A DNA stretch of 64,000 bases from Shewanella livingstonensis (lineage in GTDB: Bacteria; Pseudomonadota; Gammaproteobacteria; Enterobacterales; Shewanellaceae). Under the pieces are notes generated by a model. That model did no database searches and was not told the DNA's origin. It saw only the letters and a list, made by a program, of their open reading frames with translations. Position 1 is the first letter of the stretch; each line of letters begins with the position of its first letter. This document shows, piece after piece, positions 9,217-18,543 of the stretch. The stretch spans positions 3,916,001 through 3,980,000 of the forward strand of contig NZ_CP034015.1 in the NCBI RefSeq assembly GCF_003855395.1, written 5' to 3'. Both the position numbers and the translations under genes were made by a program.

Positions 9217-10483
9217 GTTGATGTTTTTAATCAAAACGCCTAAAGCCACCTTGAATATTACAGCAACCGCATTAAGCATTTTTCTATGCGCCAGTCTTTG
9301 GGCTGGTGACGCTGATACCAATGGTTCTGTAACATGGTTAGACATTGAAGCGCGTGGTGCAAACCAAGATGTGTATTTTCATGCTTGGGGCGGCGATCCG
9401 CAAATCAATCGCTATATTCAGTGGGTTGCAGATCAAGTTAAGCAGCAATATCAAATCACATTACACCATGTAAAACTCACAGACACTAGCGAAGCAGTCA
9501 GTCGCGTACTGGCAGAAAAATCAGCAAATAATGATCATAACGGTCAAGTGGATATGGTATGGATTAATGGTGATAATTTTGCCGCGATGGCTAAACATCA
9601 GTTGCTCACACCTCTCTGGGCGGCAAAACTGCCGAACTTTGGCTTAACCGACCCAGACAATAACCCAGCCATGACCCGAGATTTTGGCCTGCCAACACAA
9701 GGCATGGAAGCGCCGTGGGGTAAAGCCTCGTTAACCTTTTATTACGACAGCCTTGTTAACCATGCGCCGCCACAAACCTTGCAACAGTTAAGCCAATGGG
9801 CTCAACTGCACCCTGGGCGATTTACCTATCCTAAGCCACCTGACTTTTTAGGCATGAGCTTTTTAAAATACGCCTTAATTGTGCTTAATCACTCACAACC
9901 AGAAGCGGTTAATAACCTGCTGTATCAACCTGCCACTTTACAAAGCCAAGCATTATTGTTACCGGTACTTTGGCAATATCTAGATAATTTACATCCAAAT
10001 TTATGGCGTAAAGGCCAACACTTTATGTCTAATGGCATGGCACTGCGCCGCCTAATGGGTGATGGTGAACTGTCACTGGCTTTTACCTTTTCTGCCGCCG
10101 ATGTGCCTGCAGCGGTGGCCCGTTTTGACTTACCAGACAGCATTCGTAGTTATCGTATGCAAGATGGCAGCCTAAGTAATATCCATTTTGTCGCCATTCC
10201 ATATAATGCTGCTCACACTGACAGCGCTAAACTGGTGGTTAATTTTTTACTCAGTGCACAGGCTCAAGCTAAAAAGCAACAACCTAGCATCTGGGGCGAT
10301 ACCAGTGTCATCGCGCTATCGCAACTGCCTACAGCGCAACAAGCATGGTTTAAGGCACCAACAGAATCACACCCTAGCGCCCAAATTGCTAACCAGGCGA
10401 GTAGCCCAGCATTGAGCGAGCCCGATCCGAGCTGGACCAAAGTGATTGCCACCCAGTGGTTACAACGCTATGGGGTAATGTGA
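9203..10483 (+). CDS. ynjB: YnjB-type ABC transporter substrate-binding protein
   Basis: A 426-residue periplasmic solute-binding protein related to E. coli YnjB. It has a signal peptide ending near SLWA-GD, then a family-like region (FHAWGGDPQINRYIQWVADQ) typical of this branch of the extracellular solute-binding superfamily. It should deliver the substrate to the YnjC permease; the E. coli system has no established substrate. The first ATG (9203) overlaps the DUF547 gene by 14 bp; an in-frame ATG at 9221 gives a more typical signal peptide and could be the true start, as neither has a good ribosome-binding site. It is translationally coupled to the permease gene: its TGA shares a base with the next ATG. 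Confidence 0.85.
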   Translation: MLFDKLMFLIKTPKATLNITATALSIFLCASLWAGDADTNGSVTWLDIEARGANQDVYFHAWGGDPQINRYIQWVADQVKQQYQITLHHVKLTDTSEAVSRVLAEKSANNDHNGQVDMVWINGDNFAAMAKHQLLTPLWAAKLPNFGLTDPDNNPAMTRDFGLPTQGMEAPWGKASLTFYYDSLVNHAPPQTLQQLSQWAQLHPGRFTYPKPPDFLGMSFLKYALIVLNHSQPEAVNNLLYQPATLQSQALLLPVLWQYLDNLHPNLWRKGQHFMSNGMALRRLMGDGELSLAFTFSAADVPAAVARFDLPDSIRSYRMQDGSLSNIHFVAIPYNAAHTDSAKLVVNFLLSAQAQAKKQQPSIWGDTSVIALSQLPTAQQAWFKAPTESHPSAQIANQASSPALSEPDPSWTKVIATQWLQRYGVM

Positions 10484-12228
10484 TGATGACATCAAAAAGT
10501 GGATTTAATACCTTGGTGCGCAGCAGCCCATACATCATGATGGCGTTACTGGTTATTCCGGTAATGGGTGGCTTAATTGCGGTTGTTTTACCTGCTTTTG
10601 GTTGGTTTCCGGTACTTGGTCAGACTCAGTTTAGTGTGGATGGTTTTGTCGATTTATGGCACACACCGGGTATTGGTTATATGGCATTACTCAGCGTATC
10701 CACCAGCTTTATCAGCACTGTACTTGCATTTATAATTACTATTTTAATCTTAGGCAGTTATTTTACCAGCCCCTGGCTTAGTTACATTCAACGGTTATTA
10801 GGGCCTATATTAGTGATCCCTCACGCAGCGGCGGCGATTGCGATTGGTTTTTTAATTACCCCATCGGGGATGTTATCTCGGCTGGTTTCCCCCTGGCTCA
10901 GCGGATGGGATGCGCCGCCAGATTGGCTGTATCCTCATGATGCGATGGGCCTGAGCATTATTGTTGGTCTAACACTAAAAGAATTACCCTTTTTATTATT
11001 AATGGCACTAGGGGTACTTGCTCAACCCGAGCTAGGGCATACGCTGCGAGCTCAACATCGAGTGGCATTAAGCCTGGGTTATTGCCCGATGACCGCTTTT
11101 TTTAAAGTGGTATTGCCCAGCTTATACCCATTTTTGCGTCTGCCGATTTTAGCGGTACTCGCCTATGCCAGTGCCAGTGTCGAAATTCCGTTAATTTTAG
11201 GCCCTAATAGTCCCCCAACGCTTGCTGTGGCCATTATGCAATGGTTTCACGATGTGGATTTAAGCTTGCGTATTAAGGCATCAGCTGGTGCCATAGTACA
11301 AATTATACTGACACTACTTTTGCTACTCAGTTGGTGGAGACTTGAAAAGCTGATCAAAATATTATCTCAAACCATGCTCATCAACGGCAAACGTGAGTAT
11401 GCCGGCGCGATTATGCAAAACATTACCCACGTGATCACCGTGGTAATGATCAGCACTATTGGTTTAGCATTAATAGGCATGATGTTATGGTCTGTAGCTG
11501 GTTTTTGGCATTTTCCTGATGTATTGCCGCAACAATTTGTTGGCTTACATTGGCAGTCGGCATTGCAACAAATGCACACGCCACTAATCGATACCGTATT
11601 GATTGGCGTTTGCGCCACCAGCTTAGCCATCATTTTAACCTTGTTTACCCTAGAGGCTGAACAACACACAAGTAAAAAGGTGTCGAGGTTAAGCAGTGTG
11701 ATCATTTATTTACCACTGCTGATCCCCAGCATTGCGTTTCTCTTTGGTTTAGTGTGGTTATTTGAACAAATTAACAGCCATCATAGCTTTATCAACGTGG
11801 TATTAGCTCATCTGTTGTTTGTATTGCCTTATGTGTTTTTATCGCTGTCCGGTAGCTATCGCCGCTTAGATCCACGCTTTAGTGCAGTAGCTGCCAGTTT
11901 AGGCGCAAGTGATGCAAAAATATTCTGGAAAATTAAACTGCCGATGTTACTCGCGCCTATTTTGATTGCCTGTGCATTAGGCTTAGCGATTAGTTTTAGT
12001 CAATATTTACCCACATTATTAGCCGGAGGTGGGCGAATTAATACTATTACCACCGAAGCTGTTTCGCTCGCTAATGGCGGCAGTCGTCGCACCAGTGCCG
12101 TGTATGCATTAGTGCAAATGTTCCTCCCTGCCCTTGGCTTTCTTTTGGCATGGGCATTAACAGGTTTATACCAAAAATCCTCTTTAGACCACACGAATAA
12201 GGAAGCCCATGCAAACACCCTCAACTGA
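10483..12228 (+). CDS. ynjC: YnjC-type ABC transporter permease, double-length
   Basis: A 581-residue inner-membrane permease with about twelve hydrophobic helices. Both halves carry an ABC-permease cytoplasmic loop (first near ALSLGYCPMTAFFKVVLP, second near AASLGASDAKIFWKIKLP), so one polypeptide supplies both transmembrane domains, as in E. coli YnjC. The frame is open from 10456, but the ATG at 10483 is preferred because its first base is the last base of the ynjB stop (TGATG), the usual arrangement for coupled translation. It overlaps the ATPase gene by 20 bp. The substrate is unknown; the nearest permease families move polyamines, thiamine or iron. Confidence 0.85.
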   Translation: MMTSKSGFNTLVRSSPYIMMALLVIPVMGGLIAVVLPAFGWFPVLGQTQFSVDGFVDLWHTPGIGYMALLSVSTSFISTVLAFIITILILGSYFTSPWLSYIQRLLGPILVIPHAAAAIAIGFLITPSGMLSRLVSPWLSGWDAPPDWLYPHDAMGLSIIVGLTLKELPFLLLMALGVLAQPELGHTLRAQHRVALSLGYCPMTAFFKVVLPSLYPFLRLPILAVLAYASASVEIPLILGPNSPPTLAVAIMQWFHDVDLSLRIKASAGAIVQIILTLLLLLSWWRLEKLIKILSQTMLINGKREYAGAIMQNITHVITVVMISTIGLALIGMMLWSVAGFWHFPDVLPQQFVGLHWQSALQQMHTPLIDTVLIGVCATSLAIILTLFTLEAEQHTSKKVSRLSSVIIYLPLLIPSIAFLFGLVWLFEQINSHHSFINVVLAHLLFVLPYVFLSLSGSYRRLDPRFSAVAASLGASDAKIFWKIKLPMLLAPILIACALGLAISFSQYLPTLLAGGGRINTITTEAVSLANGGSRRTSAVYALVQMFLPALGFLLAWALTGLYQKSSLDHTNKEAHANTLN

Positions 12229-12868
12229 GATCAAAGAGGAATCTCCTGCGCTAATCATTGATGAGCTAGTGTTGCATCGACAACAGCATGAGTTGTTATC
12301 GTTAAATGAAACCATTAAAGGCGGTGACATCCTCACTATCATGGGGCCTTCTGGCAGCGGTAAATCAACCTTATTAAACTGGTTAACCGGAATGCTACCT
12401 AAAGGCTTTAGCGCAACTGGGAAACTGTACTTAAATGGCCAACATATTACTGATACCGCCAGCCATTTGCGCCGTATTGGTTTATTGTATCAAGACCCAT
12501 TATTGTTTCCGCATTTAACCGTGGCAGGTAACATCAGTTTTGCGATGCCCGCAGGCCCTAAAGCGCAGCGACAAGCCGATATTAGCCAGGCACTTGCTCA
12601 GGTGGGTCTTGGTGGGCTAGAGCAACGTAACGTGCAAAGTTTATCTGGTGGCCAACAAGCTAGGGTGGCGTTATTACGGGTATTAATGAGTCAACCTAAA
12701 GCTATTTTACTGGACGAGCCTTTTAGCAAACTCGACAGCCAATTACGCCAGGAAACTCGGCAATTGGTGTTTGATCAAATACGTCAATATAAGTTACCCG
12801 CCATCATGGTAACGCATGATCAAACTGACGCAGATGCTGCTCAAGGCAAGGTTATTCAATTAACATAA
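12209..12868 (+). CDS. ynjD: YnjD-type ABC transporter ATPase
   Basis: A 219-residue ATP-binding subunit powering the YnjBC importer. Visible motifs: Walker A GPSGSGKST at residues 46-54, signature LSGGQ at 144-148, Walker B ILLDEP at 165-170 with D-loop SKLD, and switch histidine 202 in VTHDQ. It lacks the C-terminal regulatory domain of longer importer ATPases such as PotA or MalK, matching E. coli YnjD in length. The start has a good AAGGA site and overlaps the permease gene, so the three subunits are made together. Confidence 0.9.
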   Translation: MQTPSTEIKEESPALIIDELVLHRQQHELLSLNETIKGGDILTIMGPSGSGKSTLLNWLTGMLPKGFSATGKLYLNGQHITDTASHLRRIGLLYQDPLLFPHLTVAGNISFAMPAGPKAQRQADISQALAQVGLGGLEQRNVQSLSGGQQARVALLRVLMSQPKAILLDEPFSKLDSQLRQETRQLVFDQIRQYKLPAIMVTHDQTDADAAQGKVIQLT

Positions 12869-12934
12869 ATGGATATAAGCCACTAATTAACTAGATTCAG
12901 CAATAAGCGACGAACGCTTAATTTGGAACAACAT

Positions 12935-13606
12935 ATGCTAGATAAATTTATTACGCCGGTGATAAAACCACTATTAACGCCAGTGGTGCTGTTACTCGAT
13001 AAACGAAAAGTCCATCCAGACCAACTGACATTAGTCGGCTTTGGCTTAGGCATGTTGGCAGTACCGTTACTGGCATTACAGCTTTGGTATGGCGCGTTAT
13101 TATTTATCGCACTTAATCGGGTTATCGACGGACTTGATGGTGCCCTTGCCCGCCACCAAAAACACACCTCTGCTGCGGGCGGTTATTTAGACATTTGCCT
13201 CGACTTTTTATTTTATGCCGCTATTCCGCTAGGATTTGCCTTAGCCAACCCTAATGAAAATGCTTTAGCTGCAGCGGTATTGCTCACGGTATTTATTGGC
13301 ACAGGCTCAAGCTTTTTAGCTTTTGCGATTCCTGCTGAAAAACTTAACTTACCACGACCACAGTTTGCTCATAAAAGTTTCTATTTCTTAAATGGCCTAA
13401 CTGAAGGTACCGAAACCATCGCCTTTTTTATGGCATTTTGCTTATGGCCAGACTATTTCCCAGAGCTTGCTTATACGTTTGCATTTTTAGGTGCGATTAC
13501 TATTTTCACACGCATCCATGGCGGTTATAACACCTTAAAAAATCACTCTACTAACCAGCAAGCCAATAACCAGCAAGAGAAAAACGTTAAGGAGCCTAGA
13601 ACATGA
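12935..13606 (+). CDS. ynjF: YnjF-type CDP-alcohol phosphatidyltransferase
   Basis: A 223-residue inner-membrane enzyme of the CDP-alcohol phosphatidyltransferase superfamily, which joins a CDP-linked lipid or polyol to an alcohol. The complete signature DGx2ARx8Gx3Dx3D is present with D68, G69, A72, R73, G82, D86 and D90. The N-terminus (MLDKFITPVIKPLL) closely resembles E. coli YnjF, which also sits beside ynjBCD. The frame is open from a TTG at 12923; the ATG at 12935 is preferred because it matches YnjF. E. coli YnjF has no agreed acceptor alcohol, so the product is unknown. Its stop overlaps the next gene's start as ATGA, which suggests coupled synthesis with the hydroxylase-like protein. 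Confidence 0.85.
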   Translation: MLDKFITPVIKPLLTPVVLLLDKRKVHPDQLTLVGFGLGMLAVPLLALQLWYGALLFIALNRVIDGLDGALARHQKHTSAAGGYLDICLDFLFYAAIPLGFALANPNENALAAAVLLTVFIGTGSSFLAFAIPAEKLNLPRPQFAHKSFYFLNGLTEGTETIAFFMAFCLWPDYFPELAYTFAFLGAITIFTRIHGGYNTLKNHSTNQQANNQQEKNVKEPRT

Positions 13607-14418
13607 TAGATGATATGGCAGCGATTCGCTTAGGGGTGTTTATTGCAATTTTAGCATTGATGATGAGTCTAGAATGGTTGTTTCCCGCCAGAAAGCTGAC
13701 TAAAACGCCACAAACAGCCACCATGGCAACACGTTGGTTGGGAAATTTTGGCTTGCTAATGATCTCATCGCTAATCGCAAGGTTAATACTACCATTGGGT
13801 TTAGCAGGCTTTGCCTTGTATGCCACAAACCAGCAATGGGGGTTATTACATTATTTGAGTTTGCCGCTTTGGCTTAATATCGGCGTCAGTATATTGCTGT
13901 TAGATATGTTGATTTATTGGCAGCACAGGTTGTTTCATCGCATTCCGTCATTATGGCGTTTGCACAAAGTTCATCATGCCGACCGCCACGTCGACAGCAG
14001 CACCGCATTGCGCTTTCATCCTATCGAAATCATTGCCAGCCTTGGCATAAAAGCGTTTGCCATTGTGGTATTAGGTATCCCAGCTGAAGCGGTCATCTTG
14101 TTTGAGATATTGCTCAATGGCTTTGCTATTTTTAACCATGCCAACATACGTTTACCCGCTAATGTTGAAAAACTAGCCCGCTTGGTTCTGGTCACCCAAG
14201 TATTACATCGCATACATCACAGCCAATTAATGGCCGAAAGCAATACCAACTTTGGCTTTAGTATTATCTGGTGGGACAAACTATTTGGCACTTACACCGC
14301 ACAGGCCAGTAAACCTGATGCCCTAATTGATATTGGGTTAACCCAATACCCTAATGCGAAGCAAAATGCATGGTTAAACGGTTTATTGTGGATGCCTTTT
14401 AGCAACAAGAACAAATAA
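13603..14418 (+). CDS. Fatty acid hydroxylase / sterol desaturase family protein
   Basis: A 271-residue membrane protein with four or so helices and the histidine clusters that bind a di-iron centre in this superfamily: HRLFH at 108-112, HKVHH at 121-125, plus later NHANIRLP and HRIHHSQ. Members oxidise lipid chains or related hydrophobic molecules using oxygen. It starts within the stop of ynjF (ATGA), so it is the last gene of the TonB-receptor operon. Together with the phosphatidyltransferase it suggests that a lipid or lipid-linked molecule is modified here. The exact substrate is unknown; the superfamily is clear. Confidence 0.85.
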   Translation: MIDDMAAIRLGVFIAILALMMSLEWLFPARKLTKTPQTATMATRWLGNFGLLMISSLIARLILPLGLAGFALYATNQQWGLLHYLSLPLWLNIGVSILLLDMLIYWQHRLFHRIPSLWRLHKVHHADRHVDSSTALRFHPIEIIASLGIKAFAIVVLGIPAEAVILFEILLNGFAIFNHANIRLPANVEKLARLVLVTQVLHRIHHSQLMAESNTNFGFSIIWWDKLFGTYTAQASKPDALIDIGLTQYPNAKQNAWLNGLLWMPFSNKNK

Positions 14419-14623
14419 CACTTTAGAAAGTGATTGTGATACTGCAAGTTAAATTAATGTCAGCGTGTTGTATTAACAATATAAATAGAACGCCATACTC
14501 ATTAACCCTTTAATCTTAGGTTTATATTCATTCAGAATGTGATATGCAACACCTTCATCGCTTGATTAAACAGTAAAACCTGACCACTATATTACTAATA
14601 TATAAATAACCAATAGAGATACT

Positions 14624-15712
14624 ATGATCGGTTTTACCCAAAGCTTGAAAGCCCGCATTGCCGACCTAGAACATCAAATCGTTAGTAAAAAGCAACAACA
14701 CAGTGATGAACTCACTCAATTACAACAACGCATTACGATGTTAACTGAACAATTAACAATGTCTGAAAATCAATCAGAATACGACGCCGCTCGCGCCAAT
14801 TTACAGCTACAAGGCGCAACGATGCTCAACGATATCCGTGACACAACCCTAGCTAACTCAATCAAGTTAGATGAAGAAAAGCAGATGCTCTCAGCTGTAG
14901 ATAAACTGTTCAATCAGACTCGTGTCGCTATTGGTAACTTAAAAGATCGTGCAGGGCATTTAAATGAGCATGCAGAAAAAAGCATGGCTACAGCGGCTAA
15001 GTTGAGTAATTCTGCCAATGGCATTAGTAATCTGGTGGCATCGATTCAACAAATTTCAGAACAAACTAATTTACTCGCCCTTAATGCCGCAATTGAAGCT
15101 GCACGAGCAGGAGATGCTGGCCGTGGTTTTGCCGTTGTCGCCAGTGAAGTTCGCCAATTAGCAAGCAATGCTCATGACGCTAGCGCCAACATTGAAAAGT
15201 TAGTCGCTACGGTCATTGAACAAACCGAACAAATTAAACAAGTTGTGATAACCAACCAAACTTGCTCAAGTGAAATAGCAGTCTCTTCTGAACAAATTGA
15301 TCAAGTCGTCACCGAAGTACTACAAAGCTCTGGTGTGATGAAACGTGTTATTGGCGAAGCGTCAATGACTGCATTTTTAACTACGGTCAAGTTAGACCAT
15401 AGCGTCTGGAAGAGTAACGTTTACAGTATATTAGCCAATAAAGACAATAAAGCCAGTGTCAACAGCCACACCGAGTGTCGACTCGGAAAATGGTATTACC
15501 ATGGTGAAGGCCAACAATTTGCCAGTTTATCCAGCTTTAAAGCGATTGAGCAACCACACAAAACAGTACACAGCGCAGGTAAAGCTGCGGTGGTGGCTAT
15601 GCAGTCAGGTGATGAAGCAACGATTTTAACTCATCTTGAAAGCATGGAAGATGCCAGTATTCGCGTGGTAAAAGCCATCGATAGTTTACTGTCGCAAAGT
15701 CAGCACCAATAA
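14624..15712 (+). CDS. Soluble chemoreceptor with C-terminal CZB zinc-binding domain
   Basis: A 362-residue methyl-accepting chemotaxis protein without membrane helices. An N-terminal coiled coil (about 5-50) is followed by the chemoreceptor signalling hairpin, tip near [18 protein letters not shown] (about 145-165), which contacts CheA and CheW. The C-terminal part is a chemoreceptor zinc-binding domain with candidate ligands H259 (HSVW), C285 (CRLGKW), H312 and H316 (HKTVH). The cytoplasmic receptor TlpD of Helicobacter has the same architecture and responds to oxidants or acid, so an intracellular redox or zinc sensor is inferred. It is a single gene with a 205 bp leader that has no clear operator. 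Confidence 0.85.
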   Translation: MIGFTQSLKARIADLEHQIVSKKQQHSDELTQLQQRITMLTEQLTMSENQSEYDAARANLQLQGATMLNDIRDTTLANSIKLDEEKQMLSAVDKLFNQTRVAIGNLKDRAGHLNEHAEKSMATAAKLSNSANGISNLVASIQQISEQTNLLALNAAIEAARAGDAGRGFAVVASEVRQLASNAHDASANIEKLVATVIEQTEQIKQVVITNQTCSSEIAVSSEQIDQVVTEVLQSSGVMKRVIGEASMTAFLTTVKLDHSVWKSNVYSILANKDNKASVNSHTECRLGKWYYHGEGQQFASLSSFKAIEQPHKTVHSAGKAAVVAMQSGDEATILTHLESMEDASIRVVKAIDSLLSQSQHQ

Positions 15713-15811
15713 TTACCTTGCACTCTAATTATGATAAAAAACCGTTAGCTGGGTAACGCTTCGCTAACGGATTAAATCACGCGATATAAATCACTTAACT
15801 CAAGCGTATTT

Positions 15812-15840
15812 TTCACAAATCCCCCCGCCCATGCTATATT
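15812..15840 (+). promoter_or_regulatory. Sigma-70 promoter of mtnN
   Basis: A -35 box TTCACA (15812-15817), a 17 bp spacer and a -10 box TATATT (15835-15840) with an extended TGC immediately before it. It ends 40 bp before the mtnN start. The match is good by eye. Confidence 0.6.
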
Positions 15841-15880
15841 AGCGCCCATTCGAATTTGTTTAATCAGTGAAGGTTTATCC

Positions 15881-16573
15881 ATGAAAATCGGTATTATTGG
15901 CGCTATGGAGCCAGAAGTTATTCATTTAGTTCAAGCGATTGTAGAACCAGTACATACAACAATTGCTGGAATCGAATTTATTAGCGGTAGCATTGCTGGT
16001 AAAGATGTAGTAGTTACTCGCTCTGGTATCGGTAAGGTCGCGGCCAGTATCGCGACTACATTATTAATCGAAAAATTTGCCGCCACTCATGTGATAAATA
16101 CCGGTTCTGCTGGTGGTTTTGTTGATTCTTTGGCGATTGGCGATATTGTGATTTCATCAGAAGTGCGTCACCACGACGTAGATGTGACTGCTTTTGGTTA
16201 TGAAATTGGCCAAATGGCTCAGCAACCTGCGGCATTTATACCAGACAGCACATTAGTTAATGCCGCCAAAAGCGCCGTTGCTGAATTGGGTGAAGTAAAA
16301 GCAATTGAAGGGTTAATTTGTACTGGCGATAGTTTTATTTGCGATCCTGTTAGAACGAAAGTGATGCGCGAAAACTTCCCAACCATGGCAGCATGCGAAA
16401 TGGAAGGCGCTGCAATTGCTCAGGTTTGTCATCAGTTTAACGTGCCGTTTGTGGTGATCCGTTCACTGTCAGATAATGCCAATAATGACTCGCCAGTTGA
16501 TTTTGACTCATACATAATCAAAGCTGGTATGCATTCAGCAATGATGGTTATTGCACTGTTGCAACAGCTATAA
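15881..16573 (+). CDS. mtnN: 5'-methylthioadenosine/S-adenosylhomocysteine nucleosidase
   Basis: A 230-residue cytosolic enzyme that cleaves methylthioadenosine and S-adenosylhomocysteine to adenine and the thioribose sugar, recycling by-products of methylation, polyamine synthesis and quorum-signal synthesis. It has the family start [13 protein letters not shown] with catalytic glutamate 12, the MEGAA nucleoside-binding segment near 174-178 and catalytic aspartate 198 in RSLSDNAN. The length equals the usual 230 or so. A good promoter precedes it and MITE copy 1 starts 5 bp after its stop, probably in its 3' untranslated region. Confidence 0.95.
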   Translation: MKIGIIGAMEPEVIHLVQAIVEPVHTTIAGIEFISGSIAGKDVVVTRSGIGKVAASIATTLLIEKFAATHVINTGSAGGFVDSLAIGDIVISSEVRHHDVDVTAFGYEIGQMAQQPAAFIPDSTLVNAAKSAVAELGEVKAIEGLICTGDSFICDPVRTKVMRENFPTMAACEMEGAAIAQVCHQFNVPFVVIRSLSDNANNDSPVDFDSYIIKAGMHSAMMVIALLQQL

Positions 16574-16578
16574 ACTTT

Positions 16579-16847
16579 CTAGGGCCTGTTGATCTTTCAA
16601 GGTTATTTTTGCAGCGAATTGTTGGCCATTTGTACAAGGCAGAGACTTTGAGGTGTAGTTATTCTACATAAAAAGTCGATAACACAGTAAAAATGGCCAA
16701 CAAACGCTGCCCGAAGGGTTCGGCTAAAAACGTTTTACTCTTTGTTGAATGCATTTTGCTTAGATGACTAGGCATCAATCCATTCGCCTCGATTAAAACG
16801 TTTTTAACTTGAACAAAATTCAACCAACAAAGATCAACAGGCCCTAG
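16579..16847. mobile_element. MITE-like element, copy 1
   Basis: A 269 bp non-coding element. Its ends are inverted repeats, CTAGGGCCTGTTGATCTTT and its complement. CTAG is itself a palindrome, so it is either a 4 bp target duplication around a 15 bp terminal repeat or part of the repeat. Nested inverted repeats lie inside (TTGGCCATTT with AAATGGCCAA; AAAACGTTTT-type segments), so the transcript would fold. It carries no gene. A second copy at 59368-59636 is in the opposite orientation with only two mismatches by eye. It is probably mobilised in trans by a transposase elsewhere in the genome. Confidence 0.85.
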
Positions 16848-16935
16848 ACTCAGTGCAGGTATTATGACTTAGTAGTATCTGCTTCTGGGCCAATGAAGCC
16901 CGACGGTTTAACAACCGACTAACTATTGAGTTTCT

Positions 16936-17943
16936 ATGGTCAATCAATTATTTAATCCTCAATTATTGAGCCAAGATGGCGGCTTACTACAGAGCTGTTG
17001 TATTTTATTTTGTGCATTAATATTGGCTCGCTTCGCGCCAATTCCCCGAGATTTACAGCCCCTATTATGGTTCAATCGTTTAGCGGTGTTAATTGCCAGT
17101 AAAGTTAATCATCCTGAGCGAGCAGTGAGCCAGCAGCTTATCGCTGGCATTTTAGCCACACTTATTTTGATAGTACCTAGCGGGATTATCGTCAGTTTTC
17201 TACTTAGCCTTGCCGCCTACCCATGGTTCTTTGAGCTTATTATTTTGTATTTTTGTTTATGTGATTCCGCTTTTAAACCCGTGGCAGAGAAGGTCGTTAC
17301 AGCAATAAAAATGGGGAATAAGCAAGACGCTAAACAACTACTCACTCCTTGGGTAAGGCAAAATACTCAAGTGTTGTCTGAAGTCGGGTTAAGTAAAACT
17401 ACCATTGAGAAGTTATTCACCACGCCCATTTATGGCACGTTAGCTACTATATTATTTTTTAGCTTAGGCGGCGCTACCATGGCACTGGTGGTGCGAATGT
17501 TAAGACAACTAGAACATTGTTGGCCGCCATATCATCCACACTTTCATATTTTCTCTAGTTTTATTGGTCAGTTCAATCGAGTAATATTTTTTATTCCTAC
17601 CTTGCTATGGCACTGCTCATTAGCCATTCAATTTGGTCAACTGGGTCTTAAGTCTATTTTTTCTCAACCAATATTGGCCCAAACGAATAAAAATCAGCCC
17701 AACAATCATTACAGTAGTTATGCATTGGCGGCAAAATTACTAAAAATAGAATTAGGTGGTCCGCAGCAATTTGTTGAAAACGGTAAAACAATTCGAGTAG
17801 ATTTACCTAAAATAAAAGCTGGCCCATTACCCGATTATCGCTACATCAGCCAAGCCATAACGGTAACTCATACTGCCAACCTATTTTGGATCAGCTTAAC
17901 CTTGCTACTGCCGCTTATTTGGAGTGGATTAAGATTTATTTAA
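16936..17943 (+). CDS. cbiB: Cobalamin biosynthesis protein CbiB/CobD family
   Basis: A 335-residue inner-membrane protein resembling the CbiB/CobD family, which attaches aminopropanol or its phosphate to adenosylcobyric acid late in vitamin B12 synthesis. Family-like features include long hydrophobic segments, KPVAEKV in the first third and GPLPDYRYISQAI near the C-terminus. It looks divergent from the canonical protein, and no other cobalamin gene is adjacent, so it may serve salvage or have a related role. It sits downstream of mtnN and the MITE with its own short leader. The family call is moderate. Confidence 0.6.
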   Translation: MVNQLFNPQLLSQDGGLLQSCCILFCALILARFAPIPRDLQPLLWFNRLAVLIASKVNHPERAVSQQLIAGILATLILIVPSGIIVSFLLSLAAYPWFFELIILYFCLCDSAFKPVAEKVVTAIKMGNKQDAKQLLTPWVRQNTQVLSEVGLSKTTIEKLFTTPIYGTLATILFFSLGGATMALVVRMLRQLEHCWPPYHPHFHIFSSFIGQFNRVIFFIPTLLWHCSLAIQFGQLGLKSIFSQPILAQTNKNQPNNHYSSYALAAKLLKIELGGPQQFVENGKTIRVDLPKIKAGPLPDYRYISQAITVTHTANLFWISLTLLLPLIWSGLRFI

Positions 17944-18153
17944 ACCATATAAATCTTGTTTTAAACAGGCTATCATTTAGCGATAATGAATCAATATTTG
18001 TGTGAAATAAGCCTACTATGACGTTATGTCATAGTCAGTTGTTAACATGAGATAATTATGATTCCAAAGAGCTTACATCTCGATAACAAAAATATCTTAT
18101 AGTCATTCAATATTGATGATTACCAGCTTGAAGATCTGTTTAGGAATGTCATT

Positions 18154-18543
18154 TTGTTCAACAATTTACATGTATCACTAACAACCCCAGCGTTGCTTTT
18201 CCCAGCTATTTCGCTGTTATTACTAGCCTACACTAATCGTTTTTTTTCGTTAGCCGCATTGATCCGTCAATTAAGCAACGACAAAAAACCGGTGCAAGGC
18301 GATCAAATTAAAAACTTACGCCAACGCATCATTATCATCCGAAAAATGCAAGAAGCCGGTGTTAGCAGCTTTGCCCTATGTGTGTTTTGCATGATTTTGA
18401 TTTATGTTGGTTTTAACCAAATTGGTTCGGTAGTCTTTGGGTTAAGTTTATTACTGTTATTGTATTCGTTAATTTTATCTGTAATCGAGATCCGTATTTC
18501 AGTCGATGCTCTCACGATTCACCTTGAAGAGTTAAGTAAATGA
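18154..18543 (+). CDS. DUF2721 family membrane protein
   Basis: A 129-residue protein with hydrophobic helices at about 8-28, 68-88 and 92-110. The motif RFFSLAALIRQL followed by a charged stretch and RIIIIRKMQEAGVSSF is typical of DUF2721. Its function is unknown. The start is TTG, chosen because AGGA lies 8 bp upstream. Its stop overlaps the next start as ATGA, so it is coupled to the cation-channel-like gene. Confidence 0.65.
   Translation: MFNNLHVSLTTPALLFPAISLLLLAYTNRFFSLAALIRQLSNDKKPVQGDQIKNLRQRIIIIRKMQEAGVSSFALCVFCMILIYVGFNQIGSVVFGLSLLLLLYSLILSVIEIRISVDALTIHLEELSK

Noticed and set aside
15742..15770. Terminator after the CZB chemoreceptor gene
   Set aside because: CCGTTAGC and GCTAACGG form a stem, but the T-run lies only on the minus strand, where no gene ends. 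Its role is unclear, so it is not listed.
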